Assembly (NCBI RefSeq): GCF_014652355.1
Contig: NZ_BMYQ01000011.1
Coordinates: 1-64,000, forward strand
Origin: Gemmobacter lanyuensis
GTDB taxonomy: Bacteria; Pseudomonadota; Alphaproteobacteria; Rhodobacterales; Rhodobacteraceae
Direction: 5' to 3'
DNA length: 64,000 nt
Position numbers and translations under genes: made by a program. The notes beneath the pieces are model-generated. The model was not told the origin of the DNA. It searched no databases and saw nothing but the letters and a program-made list of their open reading frames with translations. Below, piece after piece: positions 17,835 through 26,667 of the stretch. How positions within the stretch are numbered: position 1 is the first letter of the stretch; every line of letters begins with the position of its first letter.

Positions 17835-19210
17835 GTGGTTTCCTCTGGCTGGGGACCGAGGGCTGCAATCTCGGCCAGGGTGACGGGCTTGACGGGGGTG
17901 CGGATGCGGCCCGGCCCGAGGGTGGACGCGGGGCGGTCGGTCGCTTCGGCGATCAGCCCGATGACGGTGGTCTCGCACATCCGGCCCTGACAGGGGCCCA
18001 TTCCGGTGCGCAGGCTGGTGCGCATCAGGCGCAGGCCCTCGGCGCCGGTGCAGGCGGCCTTGCGGATGGAACCGGCGGTAACCTCCTCGCAGCGGCAGAC
18101 GATGGTCTCGTCCGGCGGGGCCAGGAAGGCGGAGGGCACGGAATAAGCTGCATCGAGGAACGGCCGCAGGGAAAGCGCGCGCGACAAAGCGCGGCGGAGC
18201 GGAGCGGCCCGCCGGTCGCGCCCGGCTGCATCCAGCTTTCCGGCCTGGTGCAGGATCGCCAGCGCGGCCAGCGCGCCCTTTGCACGCGCAGCCTCGGCGC
18301 CGCCGATCCCGCCGCCGTCGCCTGCAACGAACACATGGGGCTCGGACGACTGCCCCCAGGGGTCCAGCGTCGGCCGCCAGGCGCCTTGCTCCGCGTCATA
18401 TTCATGCGCCAGACCCATCGAGCGGGTCAGGTGGCTTTGCGGGATCACGCCCAGATGGGTCAGCAACAGGTCGCACGTCAGGCTGTGGCTCTGCTTTCCG
18501 GTGGTGAAGTCAAAGCGGATCCGGCCGTCCTCCGTCGTCTCTGCCCGGAAGTCGGCGGCGCCCCGATACCACGGGATGCCGGCCGCGCGGATGCGGGCGA
18601 TCAGACCAAGGCCCTTGATCAGGGTCGGCAGGCCGAACAGCGCGCGCGGCAGTTTCGGCAGGGCATGGGTGATCGCCGTCGGCGTCTCGACCAGCGCGAC
18701 CGGCGGCGCACCTGCCGCGATCATCTGCGCCGCGACCAGATAGAGCAGCGGCCCCGCCCCGGAGAGGATGGCCTCATCCGGCACCATACCCGACTGTTTC
18801 ATCAGGATTTGCGCCGCACCTGCGGGCATCAGCCCCGGCAGGGTCCAGCCCGGAAAAGGCACGGGCCGCTCCTGCGCGCCGGTGGCGATCAGGACATGCG
18901 CGGCCGGGCTGACATGACTTTGCCCGTCGCGCGACCAGATCACGCCGCGCCTTGCGTCGATGCGCCAGACGGTTGCGCGGGGCTGATGCGTGATGCCGGG
19001 ATGATCGAGGCCCTGCACCAGAGCGCCGCCGCGCGCGTAATCGGCCCCCAGCCAGCCGCGCCCCGCTACTGCGCCGACATTGCGGTAGATCTGCCCGCCC
19101 GCCCGCTCCTGTTCGTCCAGAAGCGTGACCGACAACCCGCCCTCCGCCGCCACCCGGGCCGCCGCCATCCCGGCTGGACCGGCGCCGATGATGACCAGAT
19201 CGGCGCTCAT
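17831..19210 (-). CDS. Opine/amino-acid oxidase alpha subunit (FAD, BFD-type Fe-S)
   Basis: A 459-residue flavoprotein like OoxA/NoxA and HcnB. The N-terminal dinucleotide fold ([18 protein letters not shown]) binds FAD, a second Rossmann region follows, and the C-terminal part carries the four-Cys [2Fe-2S] cluster motif (CRCEEV...[10 protein letters not shown]). With the small 2Fe-2S protein and the DAO-type subunit it forms a three-part membrane-associated oxidase that cleaves a secondary amine. In Ti plasmids such enzymes split octopine or nopaline into arginine and a keto acid; D-hydroxyproline dehydrogenases use the same architecture. Confidence 0.9.
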
Positions 19211-19524
19211 GGCTGGTCCCCCAGCCGGCGCGCGCCGATCTGGCGCTGGATCACCATGCCCTCGCGCGCGCTCACCATGCAGGCCTGCACATTCGGGTGC
19301 CCGTCGATGGTGACAAGGCAGTCGAAACACACCCCCATCATGCAATAGGGCGCGCGCCCCGCGCCGGTGACAGGCGTCTGGCGCGTGGCGCCCCCGCTGT
19401 GCGCCAGCAGCGCCGCGGCGACGCTTTCGCCCGGCCGGGCCAGCACGGGCACCCCGTCCAGCATCAGGCGCAGGCTGCGCGGGGCGGCGCCGGGGGCGTC
19501 ACGAAAGCGCGAAGCGGCGTTCAT
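19207..19524 (-). CDS. (2Fe-2S)-binding oxidase small subunit (HcnA-like)
   Basis: A 105-residue ferredoxin-like subunit. The four cluster Cys positions appear in the block CMMGVCFDCLVTIDG and ACMVSAREGM. The N-terminal half (LRLMLDGVPVLARPGESVAAALLAHSG) is the beta-grasp part of the fold. The start at 19524 lies inside the end of the upstream gene (26 bases overlap); the stop overlaps the next start as ATGA. It should pass electrons between the two flavin subunits and the respiratory chain. Confidence 0.88.
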   Translation of the reverse strand: MNAASRFRDAPGAAPRSLRLMLDGVPVLARPGESVAAALLAHSGGATRQTPVTGAGRAPYCMMGVCFDCLVTIDGHPNVQACMVSAREGMVIQRQIGARRLGDQP

Positions 19525-20605
19525 CGAAAGCCTCCAGATCCGGGGCGGCGGGATCGCCGTCGATCCATTCGGCCAGCCGTGTTGCGTGCAGGGGCGCCAG
19601 CGTGACCCCGCTGTGACAGGTGACAAGGAAGGCGCCCGGATGATCTGCGGAACGCTGGTAGATCGGATAGCCGTCCGGCGTCATGACGCGCAGCGCCGCC
19701 CAGGAGCGCAGCACGCGCAGATCGGCCAGCCGGGGCCAGACCGCGACGGCGTGCTGCGCTAGTCCCACCATCGTGGTGGTCGTCTCGGTGTCGCAGTCGG
19801 TCTCGGCCTTGGTGCCGCCGATCTGCAAACCGCCCTCATCGACCTGCCGGATCGTGCTGGAGAGGAAGGGCAGGCGGTCGGCCACCCGCTCGGTGATCAT
19901 CAGCTCGCCCCGCTGCGCCCGGATCGGCGCCCGGAACTCCAGCTGCGGGCCAAGATGCGCCGCCCCCAGGCCCGCGCACAGAACCACGCGGCTGGCGCGG
20001 GTCTGACGGCCGGTCTCGTCCAAAAGGGCGAAACCAGCGCCCGCCGGGCGCACGGATACGACGCTGGCGCCGCCAGTGATGCGGACCCCGCTGGCAAGGC
20101 AGGCCTGCCGCAAGGCGAAATGCAGGCGCAGCGGGTTCACATGGCCATCAAGCGGGCAGAAACTCGCCCCGACCACGCGCTGACCGATGCCGGGCAGGCG
20201 CGCCGCAAGATCGGCGTGGTTCAGGAGTTCAAAAGATAAGCGGTCGTCCAGCGCGTTGGCCTGCCGGTGCAGGTCGTGGCCGAAAGCCTCATATTCCGCA
20301 GCGTCGGTGAAGAACTCGTAGCCGCCCTGCTGACACAGCGCCAGATCGACGTCGACCAGCCCTGACAGGCGTTTCGCAAAGTCGGGCCAGGCCTGCACCG
20401 CCTGAAAAGACCAGCGCGCATAGGGCGCATAGCCTGCGCCCTTGCCCTGCAACCAGACCAGCCCGAAATTCCCCTGCGAAGCGCGCATGTCGCCGTCGCG
20501 CCCGTCCAGCACCAGCACCTCATGCCCGCGCGCCGCAAGCCCGAGGGCCACGCACAGCCCTACGATGCCCCCGCCAATGATTGCTGTGCCTGCTTGCGCT
20601 GACAT
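19499..20605 (-). CDS. Opine/amino-acid oxidase beta subunit (DAO family)
   Basis: A 368-residue FAD enzyme of the D-amino-acid oxidase fold, like OoxB/NoxB and HcnC. The N-terminus TAIIGGGIVGLCVALGLAARGHEVLVLD binds FAD; LDGHVNPLRLHFAL and the C-terminal SGVTLAPLHATRLAEWI are family blocks. It is the catalytic subunit that oxidises the C-N bond. It is first in the operon, with a GGGGAG ribosome binding site eight bases before its ATG, and faces the divergent LysR regulator across a 96-base gap. Confidence 0.9.
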   Translation of the reverse strand: MSAQAGTAIIGGGIVGLCVALGLAARGHEVLVLDGRDGDMRASQGNFGLVWLQGKGAGYAPYARWSFQAVQAWPDFAKRLSGLVDVDLALCQQGGYEFFTDAAEYEAFGHDLHRQANALDDRLSFELLNHADLAARLPGIGQRVVGASFCPLDGHVNPLRLHFALRQACLASGVRITGGASVVSVRPAGAGFALLDETGRQTRASRVVLCAGLGAAHLGPQLEFRAPIRAQRGELMITERVADRLPFLSSTIRQVDEGGLQIGGTKAETDCDTETTTTMVGLAQHAVAVWPRLADLRVLRSWAALRVMTPDGYPIYQRSADHPGAFLVTCHSGVTLAPLHATRLAEWIDGDPAAPDLEAFDERRFALS

Positions 20606-20701
20606 GGCCGATCTCCCCTTGCTGCAGGGATGACAGATCAGGGGCGAATATGTAAAATCCGAAGAATCGCGCTATCCATACGCCAATGCTATGAGTCTGA
20701 C

Positions 20702-21631
20702 ATGCGGCTTTCCCATCGGCAGATCGAGGCCTTCCGCGCCATCATCGAAAGCGGCTCGGTCACGGCCGCCGCCGATCTGCTGTTCCTGACCCAACCCTCG
20801 GTCAGCCGCCTGCTGGCCGATCTTGAGGCCGAACTCGGCTTTGCGCTGTTCGCCCGCATCGGCCGCAGCCTGACGCCCACGCCCGAGGCCGACGCGCTAT
20901 ATGAGGAGGTGCGGCGGTCCTTCGTCGGGCTTCAGGAAATCTCCCGCGTGGCCGATGACATCCGGCAATACCGCAGCGGCAGCCTGAAGATCGCGGCGAT
21001 GCCGGCCCTTGGATTGCAGTTCCTGCCTGGCGCCATAGCCGACTTCACCGCTGAGCGGCCCGGCATCGCCGTCTCGCTTCGGGTGCGCAGTTCGCATGCC
21101 GTGGTGCAGCACCTCAGTTCGCAGCAATTCGACGTGGGTTTCAGCGCGCTGGACTTCGATCTGCCGGCGATCCGGCGCGAACCGCTGGGAACAATGCCCA
21201 TGCTGGCGGTGCTGCCGCCCGGACATGCGCTCTGTGACAAGGCGGTGCTGGAACCGCAGGATTTCCACCAACGGCCCTTCATCGCCCTTGGCAGCGAGAT
21301 CAGCACAAGGTCCGACACCGACCGCTTCTTTGCCGATCATGGCATCAAGCCCCGCGTGGTCGCCGAGGCGCAACTGTCCTTCGCCATCTGCGCCATGGTC
21401 GCCGGAGGCGCGGGCGTTTCGATCGTCGAGCCGGTGACGGCGCTGCATTGCGCGCATCTCGGCATGGTCGTGGCCCGTCCGATCCGCCCGGTTCAGCCCT
21501 TCACCTATGACATCCTCACCCCGGCCCTGCGCCCCGCTTCGCGGCTGGTCAGCGATCTGGTGCAGCGGGTCCGCCAGCGGTTTGCCGGGCTTGCCGCGAC
21601 AGAGGCTCAATCCCCCGGCGACAGGGCGTGA
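20702..21631 (+). CDS. LysR-family regulator, OccR/NocR-like
   Basis: A 309-residue activator with an N-terminal winged helix-turn-helix (RQIEAFRAIIESGSVTAAADLLFLTQPSVSRLLADLE) and an effector domain. The helix-turn-helix and the following LKIAAMPALGLQFLPGAI block resemble OccR and NocR, which respond to octopine or nopaline. The start at 20702 fits the family; an in-frame Met at 20630 would place 24 extra residues inside the promoter region. It is divergent to the oxidase operon, the usual arrangement for a regulator of the opposite operon. Its 3' end overlaps the next LysR gene by 25 bases. Confidence 0.85.
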   Translation: MRLSHRQIEAFRAIIESGSVTAAADLLFLTQPSVSRLLADLEAELGFALFARIGRSLTPTPEADALYEEVRRSFVGLQEISRVADDIRQYRSGSLKIAAMPALGLQFLPGAIADFTAERPGIAVSLRVRSSHAVVQHLSSQQFDVGFSALDFDLPAIRREPLGTMPMLAVLPPGHALCDKAVLEPQDFHQRPFIALGSEISTRSDTDRFFADHGIKPRVVAEAQLSFAICAMVAGGAGVSIVEPVTALHCAHLGMVVARPIRPVQPFTYDILTPALRPASRLVSDLVQRVRQRFAGLAATEAQSPGDRA

Positions 21632-22479
21632 AGGCTTTGCCAGAACGTCTCGACCACCGGGGGTGCGGGCCGCGTGGTCTGGCGGATCTTCAACAGGTGC
21701 CGAAAGGCGCCAGGGTCGTCGGGCTGCAAGAAGGAGAGCGCGCCGCCCGTTGCACGCATCGCGCTTTCGGGCAGGATCGTGGCGCCCAGCCCGGCATGAA
21801 CGAAAGCCAGAAGGGCCGTGGTATTGCGCGATTCAAGGCCTGAGCGCAGCACCAGCCCTTCGACGGCAGGGTTCTTCACCATCCCGCAGAGCGGGTTGAC
21901 GATCATCGGCTCCAGTTCCATCAGTGCCCAATCCCTGCGGCCCTCGCTTGCCGCGCGGTCGATGGGGCCACCCACCCGGCAGACGATGCCCAGCGGCGTG
22001 CGTTCGATCAGCGTTCCTTCGCCGGCGTTTTCCGGTGCCGCCGAAACGATGCCGATATCCGCCTCGTCATTCTCGATCCGGCGGCGGACCGAGGCGCTGT
22101 CCACATCGTTGATTTCCAACCGCACATCCGGGCGTTCGCGGCGAAACCGCAGGATCACCGGGGGCAACAGACCGATGGTCGCGGACGGCACCGCCGCGAT
22201 CCGCACCAGCCCGCCGGTCGCGGTGGCATAGCGGCGGATCGCGCCGACGCTGCGCTCGAACGCCTCGTTGGCGCGGCGGCTTTCCTCCAGCACCAGAAGG
22301 CCGAGCGGTGTCAGGCGGCTCTTGCGGCCCGCCTCGAAAAGCGCGCCGCCGACCTCCTGTTCCAGTTGCAAGAGCATCATCGAGACGGCCGAGGGCGTTC
22401 TGCCCAGGGCCTCGGCCGCACGGGCCAGCGACCCCTGCGCGGCGGTGGTCTGGAAGACGCGCAGCATCTCGAGTTTCAT
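21607..22479 (-). CDS. LysR-family regulator of the adjacent operon
   Basis: A 290-residue LysR protein. The helix-turn-helix is LRVFQTTAAQGSLARAAEALGRTPSAVSMMLLQLE; the rest is a standard LysR substrate-binding domain. It is divergent to the 22.57-29.43 kb operon and 90 bases from its first gene, so it most likely controls that operon. The gap contains a TTCAG...CTGAA inverted repeat (arms 14 bases apart, from 22501) that could be the binding site. Confidence 0.88.
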   Translation of the reverse strand: MKLEMLRVFQTTAAQGSLARAAEALGRTPSAVSMMLLQLEQEVGGALFEAGRKSRLTPLGLLVLEESRRANEAFERSVGAIRRYATATGGLVRIAAVPSATIGLLPPVILRFRRERPDVRLEINDVDSASVRRRIENDEADIGIVSAAPENAGEGTLIERTPLGIVCRVGGPIDRAASEGRRDWALMELEPMIVNPLCGMVKNPAVEGLVLRSGLESRNTTALLAFVHAGLGATILPESAMRATGGALSFLQPDDPGAFRHLLKIRQTTRPAPPVVETFWQSLHALSPGD

Positions 22480-22569
22480 TTCAGTTCTCCTGCAATTTCA
22501 TTCAGAACTTCAAGATTGCCTGAATTGATAGGCGCACCCTAAACCGGATGCAAAGGAAAGTGAGGCGCC

Positions 22570-24021
22570 ATGACCCAGAATCAGCATCTTTATATCGCGG
22601 GCCGCTGGCAGTCCGGCATCTCGACGATCGAGAACCGCAACCCGTCCGACCTGTCGGACCTGATCGGCCATTATGACCAGGCCAGCGCCGAGCAGCTGGA
22701 TCAGGCGCTGGACGCGGCGCGGGCGGCCCAGCCGGTCTGGTGGGCGGCCGGCATCCAGAAACGCCATGACGTGCTGATGGCCATCGGCACCGAGCTGATG
22801 GCCCGCGCCGGGGAAATCGGCCGCATCATCGCGCGCGAGGAAGGCAAGCCCTTGGCCGAGGGCAAGGGCGAGACCTATCGCGCCGGCCAGTTCTTTACCT
22901 ATTACGCGGCGGAATGTCTGCGCAATCAGGGCGATCTGGCCGAAAGCGTGCGCCCCGGCATCGAGATCGACGTGCGGCGCGAGCCGGTGGGCGTGGTAGC
23001 GATCGTCAGCCCGTGGAATTTCCCGGTGGCGACGCCAGCATGGAAGATCGCGCCCGCGCTGGCCTTTGGCAATGCCGTGGTCTGGAAGCCCGCCAACCTG
23101 ACCCCCGCCAGTGCGGTCGCGCTGGCCGAAATCATCGCGCGGCAGGATATTCCGCCGGGCTTGTTCAACCTGGTGCTGGGTTCGGGCCGCGAGGTCGGGC
23201 AGCGGCTGGTCGAAAGCCCCAAGGTGGATGCGATCAGCTTTACCGGCTCGGTGGGTGTCGGGCGCGGCATCGCGGCCGCAGCCGTGGCCAACATGACCAA
23301 GGTGCAGATGGAGATGGGGTCCAAGAACCCCATGCTCATCATGGACGATTGTGATCTGGATCTGGCCGTCACTCATGCCGCCAATGCGGCCTTTGGCGGG
23401 ACGGGGCAGAAATGCACCGCAGCCAGCCGGCTGATCGTGCATTCCGCGATCCATGACCAGTTCGCGGAGCGGCTGGTCGCGGCGACCAAGGCGTTCAAGG
23501 TCGGCCACGCGCTGCAAGACGGCACCCAGATTGGCCCGGTGGTCAGCGAAAGCCAGCTTGCCCAGAACCTCGCCTATGTCGAAAAGGGCCGCGCCGAGGG
23601 CGCAGAGCTGCTGTGCGGCGGCGACCGTGTGGAACGCGAGACCCAGGGCTATTTCATGGCCCCTGCCGTGCTGGCCGGAACCCGCAATGACATGACCGTC
23701 AACCGCGAGGAAATGTTCGCACCGATTACCTGCCTGATCAAGGCCGACAACTATGCGGAGGCGCTGTCCATCGCCAATGACAGCCAGTTCGGCCTGACCG
23801 CCGGGATCATGACCCGCAGCCTCTCGCGCGCCAGTCATTTCCGCGCTAACATGCGGGCGGGCTGCGTCATGGTGAACCTGCCCACCGCCGGCACCGATTA
23901 CCATGTGCCCTTTGGCGGACGCGGCACGTCCAGCTTTGGTTCGCGCGAACAGGGACGCTACGCAGCCGAGTTCTACACCAGCGTGAAGACCGCCTATGTC
24001 GCCGCGGGGGCGCCGGAATGA
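22570..24021 (+). CDS. 2-oxoglutarate semialdehyde dehydrogenase-like aldehyde dehydrogenase
   Basis: A 483-residue cytosolic NAD(P)-dependent dehydrogenase. The cofactor region (PWNFPVATPAWKIAPALAFGNAVVWKPAN, FTGSVGVGRGI), the catalytic Glu (QMEMGSKNP) and the catalytic Cys (GTGQKCTAAS, near residue 285) are present, and the C-terminal NLPTAGTDYHVPFGG block resembles 2-oxoglutarate semialdehyde dehydrogenases of hydroxyproline and sugar-acid routes. The exact aldehyde is inferred. It is first in an operon and overlaps the next gene as ATGA. Confidence 0.85.
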   Translation: MTQNQHLYIAGRWQSGISTIENRNPSDLSDLIGHYDQASAEQLDQALDAARAAQPVWWAAGIQKRHDVLMAIGTELMARAGEIGRIIAREEGKPLAEGKGETYRAGQFFTYYAAECLRNQGDLAESVRPGIEIDVRREPVGVVAIVSPWNFPVATPAWKIAPALAFGNAVVWKPANLTPASAVALAEIIARQDIPPGLFNLVLGSGREVGQRLVESPKVDAISFTGSVGVGRGIAAAAVANMTKVQMEMGSKNPMLIMDDCDLDLAVTHAANAAFGGTGQKCTAASRLIVHSAIHDQFAERLVAATKAFKVGHALQDGTQIGPVVSESQLAQNLAYVEKGRAEGAELLCGGDRVERETQGYFMAPAVLAGTRNDMTVNREEMFAPITCLIKADNYAEALSIANDSQFGLTAGIMTRSLSRASHFRANMRAGCVMVNLPTAGTDYHVPFGGRGTSSFGSREQGRYAAEFYTSVKTAYVAAGAPE

Positions 24022-25031
24022 CGCCGCTGATCGACGGCCTGCAATACGCCAACTGGTCGGAAAAGATCTTTCGCCAGATGCGCGCCGGTGGCGTGGATGC
24101 GGTGCATGTCACCATCACCTATCACGAGACCTTCCGCGAGACGGTGCAGGTGATCGAACGCTGGAACCGATGGTTCGAGCTGTTCCCCGACCTGATCTTT
24201 CAGGGGCGGACAGCCGCCGATGTGAGCCGCGCCCGCGACACCGGGCGCACCGCGATCTTCTTCGGCTCGCAGAATCCGTCCTGCATCGAGGACGACATCG
24301 GCCTGGTCGAGGTGCTGCACACGCTAGGCCTGAGGTTCATGCAACTGACCTACAACAATCAGTCGCTGCTGGCCTCGGGCTGCTACGAAGACACCGACAG
24401 CGGGTTGACCCGCATGGGCCGCGCCGTGGTTTCCGAGATGAACCGCGTCGGCATGGTCGTGGACATGAGCCATTCGGCCGAACGTTCCACGCTCGAGGCG
24501 ATTGAGCATTCGACGCGGCCGATCACCATCAGCCACGCCAATCTGCACAGCTGGCACCCGGCGCTGCGCAACAAGTCGGATACGCTGCTGCGCGCGCTTG
24601 GCCAATCCGGCGGGTTTCTGGGTCTGTCGGTGTATCCGCATCACCTCAAGGGCGGCAGCGCCTGCACGCTTCAGGACTGGTGCGACATGGTGGCCCGCGC
24701 GCTGGATCTGGTCGGTCCCCGTCAGGTTGGGATCGGTACCGATCTGTGCCAAGACCAGCCCGACAGCATCGTCGAATGGATGCGAACCGGGCGTTGGACC
24801 AAGACGGTGGATTACGGCGAAGGCAGTGCCGATGCGCCGGGGTTTCCGCCGATGCCCGCATGGTTCCACGACAACCGCGATTTCGGCAGCCTCCGCGCGG
24901 GGCTCAAGGCGGCAGGGCTGGATCTCGCTGCTATCGACGGCGTGATGGGCGGCAATTGGCATCGCTTTTTTGAGATCAGTTTCGGCCCCGCTGAGATGCC
25001 ACAAACACTATCGAGGCGCGCTGTCGGTTGA
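24018..25031 (+). CDS. Membrane dipeptidase, M19 family
   Basis: A 337-residue zinc hydrolase of the renal-dipeptidase family. The family blocks are visible: LGLRFMQLTYNNQSLLASGC, VGMVVDMSHS with a metal ligand His, ITISHANLHSWHPALRNKSD and VGIGTDLCQDQ. The usual N-terminal DGHxD metal motif is replaced by IDGLQYANWS, so metal binding may differ. Bacterial relatives sit in betaine and modified amino acid operons and may hydrolyse amide or lactam bonds. Overlaps the dehydrogenase gene; the transporter follows 37 bases later. Confidence 0.85.
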   Translation: MTPLIDGLQYANWSEKIFRQMRAGGVDAVHVTITYHETFRETVQVIERWNRWFELFPDLIFQGRTAADVSRARDTGRTAIFFGSQNPSCIEDDIGLVEVLHTLGLRFMQLTYNNQSLLASGCYEDTDSGLTRMGRAVVSEMNRVGMVVDMSHSAERSTLEAIEHSTRPITISHANLHSWHPALRNKSDTLLRALGQSGGFLGLSVYPHHLKGGSACTLQDWCDMVARALDLVGPRQVGIGTDLCQDQPDSIVEWMRTGRWTKTVDYGEGSADAPGFPPMPAWFHDNRDFGSLRAGLKAAGLDLAAIDGVMGGNWHRFFEISFGPAEMPQTLSRRAVG

Positions 25032-25068
25032 CGGCGGCCCCATGACACAACGTTCAGGGAGGAACGAC

Positions 25069-26616
25069 ATGGCAGATATTTCGATGGAGGGAGGACGCAG
25101 CGCCCTGCAGCGGATCAACAGACCGCTGTTCGCGCTGTCGGGTGGGTTTATCCTGCTGTTTTGCCTATACGCGCTGGTGGACCTTGACGGGCTTTCGGCG
25201 GCGGTTGACTGGGGTTTTGCCGTTTCGGCCAAGTACTTCGGCCTTTACTGGCAGATCCTGATGCTGGCCACATTCTTGATCAGCCTTGTCCTTTGCGCGC
25301 TGCCTGGCGGTCGCGCGCGCCTTGGCGGGCTGTCGATGCCCGAGTTCAAGACCTTCAACTGGGCGTCGATGATCATGTGCACGCTGCTGGCCGGTGGCGG
25401 CGTGTTCTGGGCCGCAGGGGAGCCGATCGCGCATTTCCTGTCCACCCCGCCGCTGTTCGGCGAGGCGCCGACCGATCTTCAGGCCCGCGCCAATATTGCA
25501 ATGGCGCAAAGCTTTCTGCATTGGGGCTTTTTGGCCTGGGCGATCCTCGGTTCGCTTTCGGGCGTCATGCTGATGCATTACCACTATGACAAAGGCCTGC
25601 CGCTGGCGCCGCGCACGCTGCTCTATCCCGTGTTCGGCGACCGGGCGATCAACGGTCCCATCGGCCTGATTGCGGACGCCACCTGCATCGTCGCCGTGGT
25701 TGCGGGCACGGTCGGGCCGATCGGTTTCCTTGGTCTGCAGATGTCTTATGGCATCAATGCACTGACCGGCATTCCCGATACCTTCGCCACGCAGGCCGTG
25801 GTGATCATGGCGCTGGTCGCGGTCTATACGCTGTCGGCCATTTCGGGCCTGGCCAAGGGTATCCAGATGCTGTCCACGCTGAACGTGATCCTGGCGCTCG
25901 GCCTTCTGGTCTTCCTTCTGGTATTCGGGCCGACCACGGCCATGCTGACCAGCTTCTTCGGCGGCATGGGCGTCTATCTTGAGAACTTCTTCCAGATGTC
26001 GATGTATCGCGGCGAGGCGGGGATGTTCGGCGAACCCGGCTGGCTGGGCTGGTGGACCGTGTTCTTCTGGGGCTGGTTCATGGGCTATGGTCCGCTGATG
26101 GCGATCTTCATCGCCCGGGTCAGCCGTGGCCGGTCGATCCGCCAGATCGTCCTCATGCTGTCAATTGCGGCACCGCTGATCACCAATTTCTGGTTCACCA
26201 TTATCGGCGGGTCGGGCATCGCCTTCGAAATGGCCTCGCCCGGGGTCATTGCCGGACCGTTCGAGGGCTTCAACCTGCCCGCCGCGCTGCTGGCAATCAC
26301 CAGCGCCATGCCGGCCGGGTTCATCCTGTCGATCCTGTTTCTGATCCTGACCATGATCTTTGTGGCCACCACCAGCGATTCGATGAGCTATGTGATCTCG
26401 GCGGCGATGTCCGAGGGCGAACCCTCAGTTGCGCTGCGCGCCTTCTGGGGGATTGCCATGGGGGTGATGGCGCTAATCCTGATCTCGACCGGGTCGGGCG
26501 GCATTGGCAAGCTGCAAAGCTTCATCGTCGTGACGGCAGTTCCGGTATCGATCATCCTGCTGCCATCGCTATGGGACGCGCTGCGAATCACCCTGATGCT
26601 GGGCCGCAAGGCCTGA
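25069..26616 (+). CDS. BCCT family betaine/carnitine/choline transporter
   Basis: A 515-residue inner-membrane transporter with about twelve helices. The family's WG.FF/WW segments appear as WTVFFWGWFMGYGPLMAIFIARVSRGRSIRQIV near residues 325-360, and the aromatic trimethylammonium-binding stretch precedes it. The start at 25069 follows a strong AGGGAGG site; the longer frame reads into the dipeptidase stop. BCCT substrates are quaternary amines such as glycine betaine, carnitine or proline betaine, so the operon likely serves one of these or a relative. Confidence 0.92.
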   Translation: MADISMEGGRSALQRINRPLFALSGGFILLFCLYALVDLDGLSAAVDWGFAVSAKYFGLYWQILMLATFLISLVLCALPGGRARLGGLSMPEFKTFNWASMIMCTLLAGGGVFWAAGEPIAHFLSTPPLFGEAPTDLQARANIAMAQSFLHWGFLAWAILGSLSGVMLMHYHYDKGLPLAPRTLLYPVFGDRAINGPIGLIADATCIVAVVAGTVGPIGFLGLQMSYGINALTGIPDTFATQAVVIMALVAVYTLSAISGLAKGIQMLSTLNVILALGLLVFLLVFGPTTAMLTSFFGGMGVYLENFFQMSMYRGEAGMFGEPGWLGWWTVFFWGWFMGYGPLMAIFIARVSRGRSIRQIVLMLSIAAPLITNFWFTIIGGSGIAFEMASPGVIAGPFEGFNLPAALLAITSAMPAGFILSILFLILTMIFVATTSDSMSYVISAAMSEGEPSVALRAFWGIAMGVMALILISTGSGGIGKLQSFIVVTAVPVSIILLPSLWDALRITLMLGRKA

Positions 26617-26622
26617 GTCTTC

Positions 26623-26646
26623 GCCCGGGGGCGCCAGCCCCCGGGC
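26623..26646 (+). terminator. Strong intercistronic hairpin
   Basis: GCCCGGGGGC and GCCCCCGGGC form a perfect 10-bp stem with loop GCCA, directly after the BCCT gene and before the 557-residue gene. There is no T-run, so it probably lowers or stabilises expression rather than ending the transcript. The sequence resembles the hairpin at 16234-16258. Confidence 0.6.
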
Positions 26647-26667
26647 CATACGGAACCGGAGAAGAAG

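Noticed and set aside
22510-23904. 464-codon minus-strand frame opposite the aldehyde dehydrogenase
   Set aside because: Antisense to an intact dehydrogenase with all catalytic motifs; no ribosome binding site and no domain.
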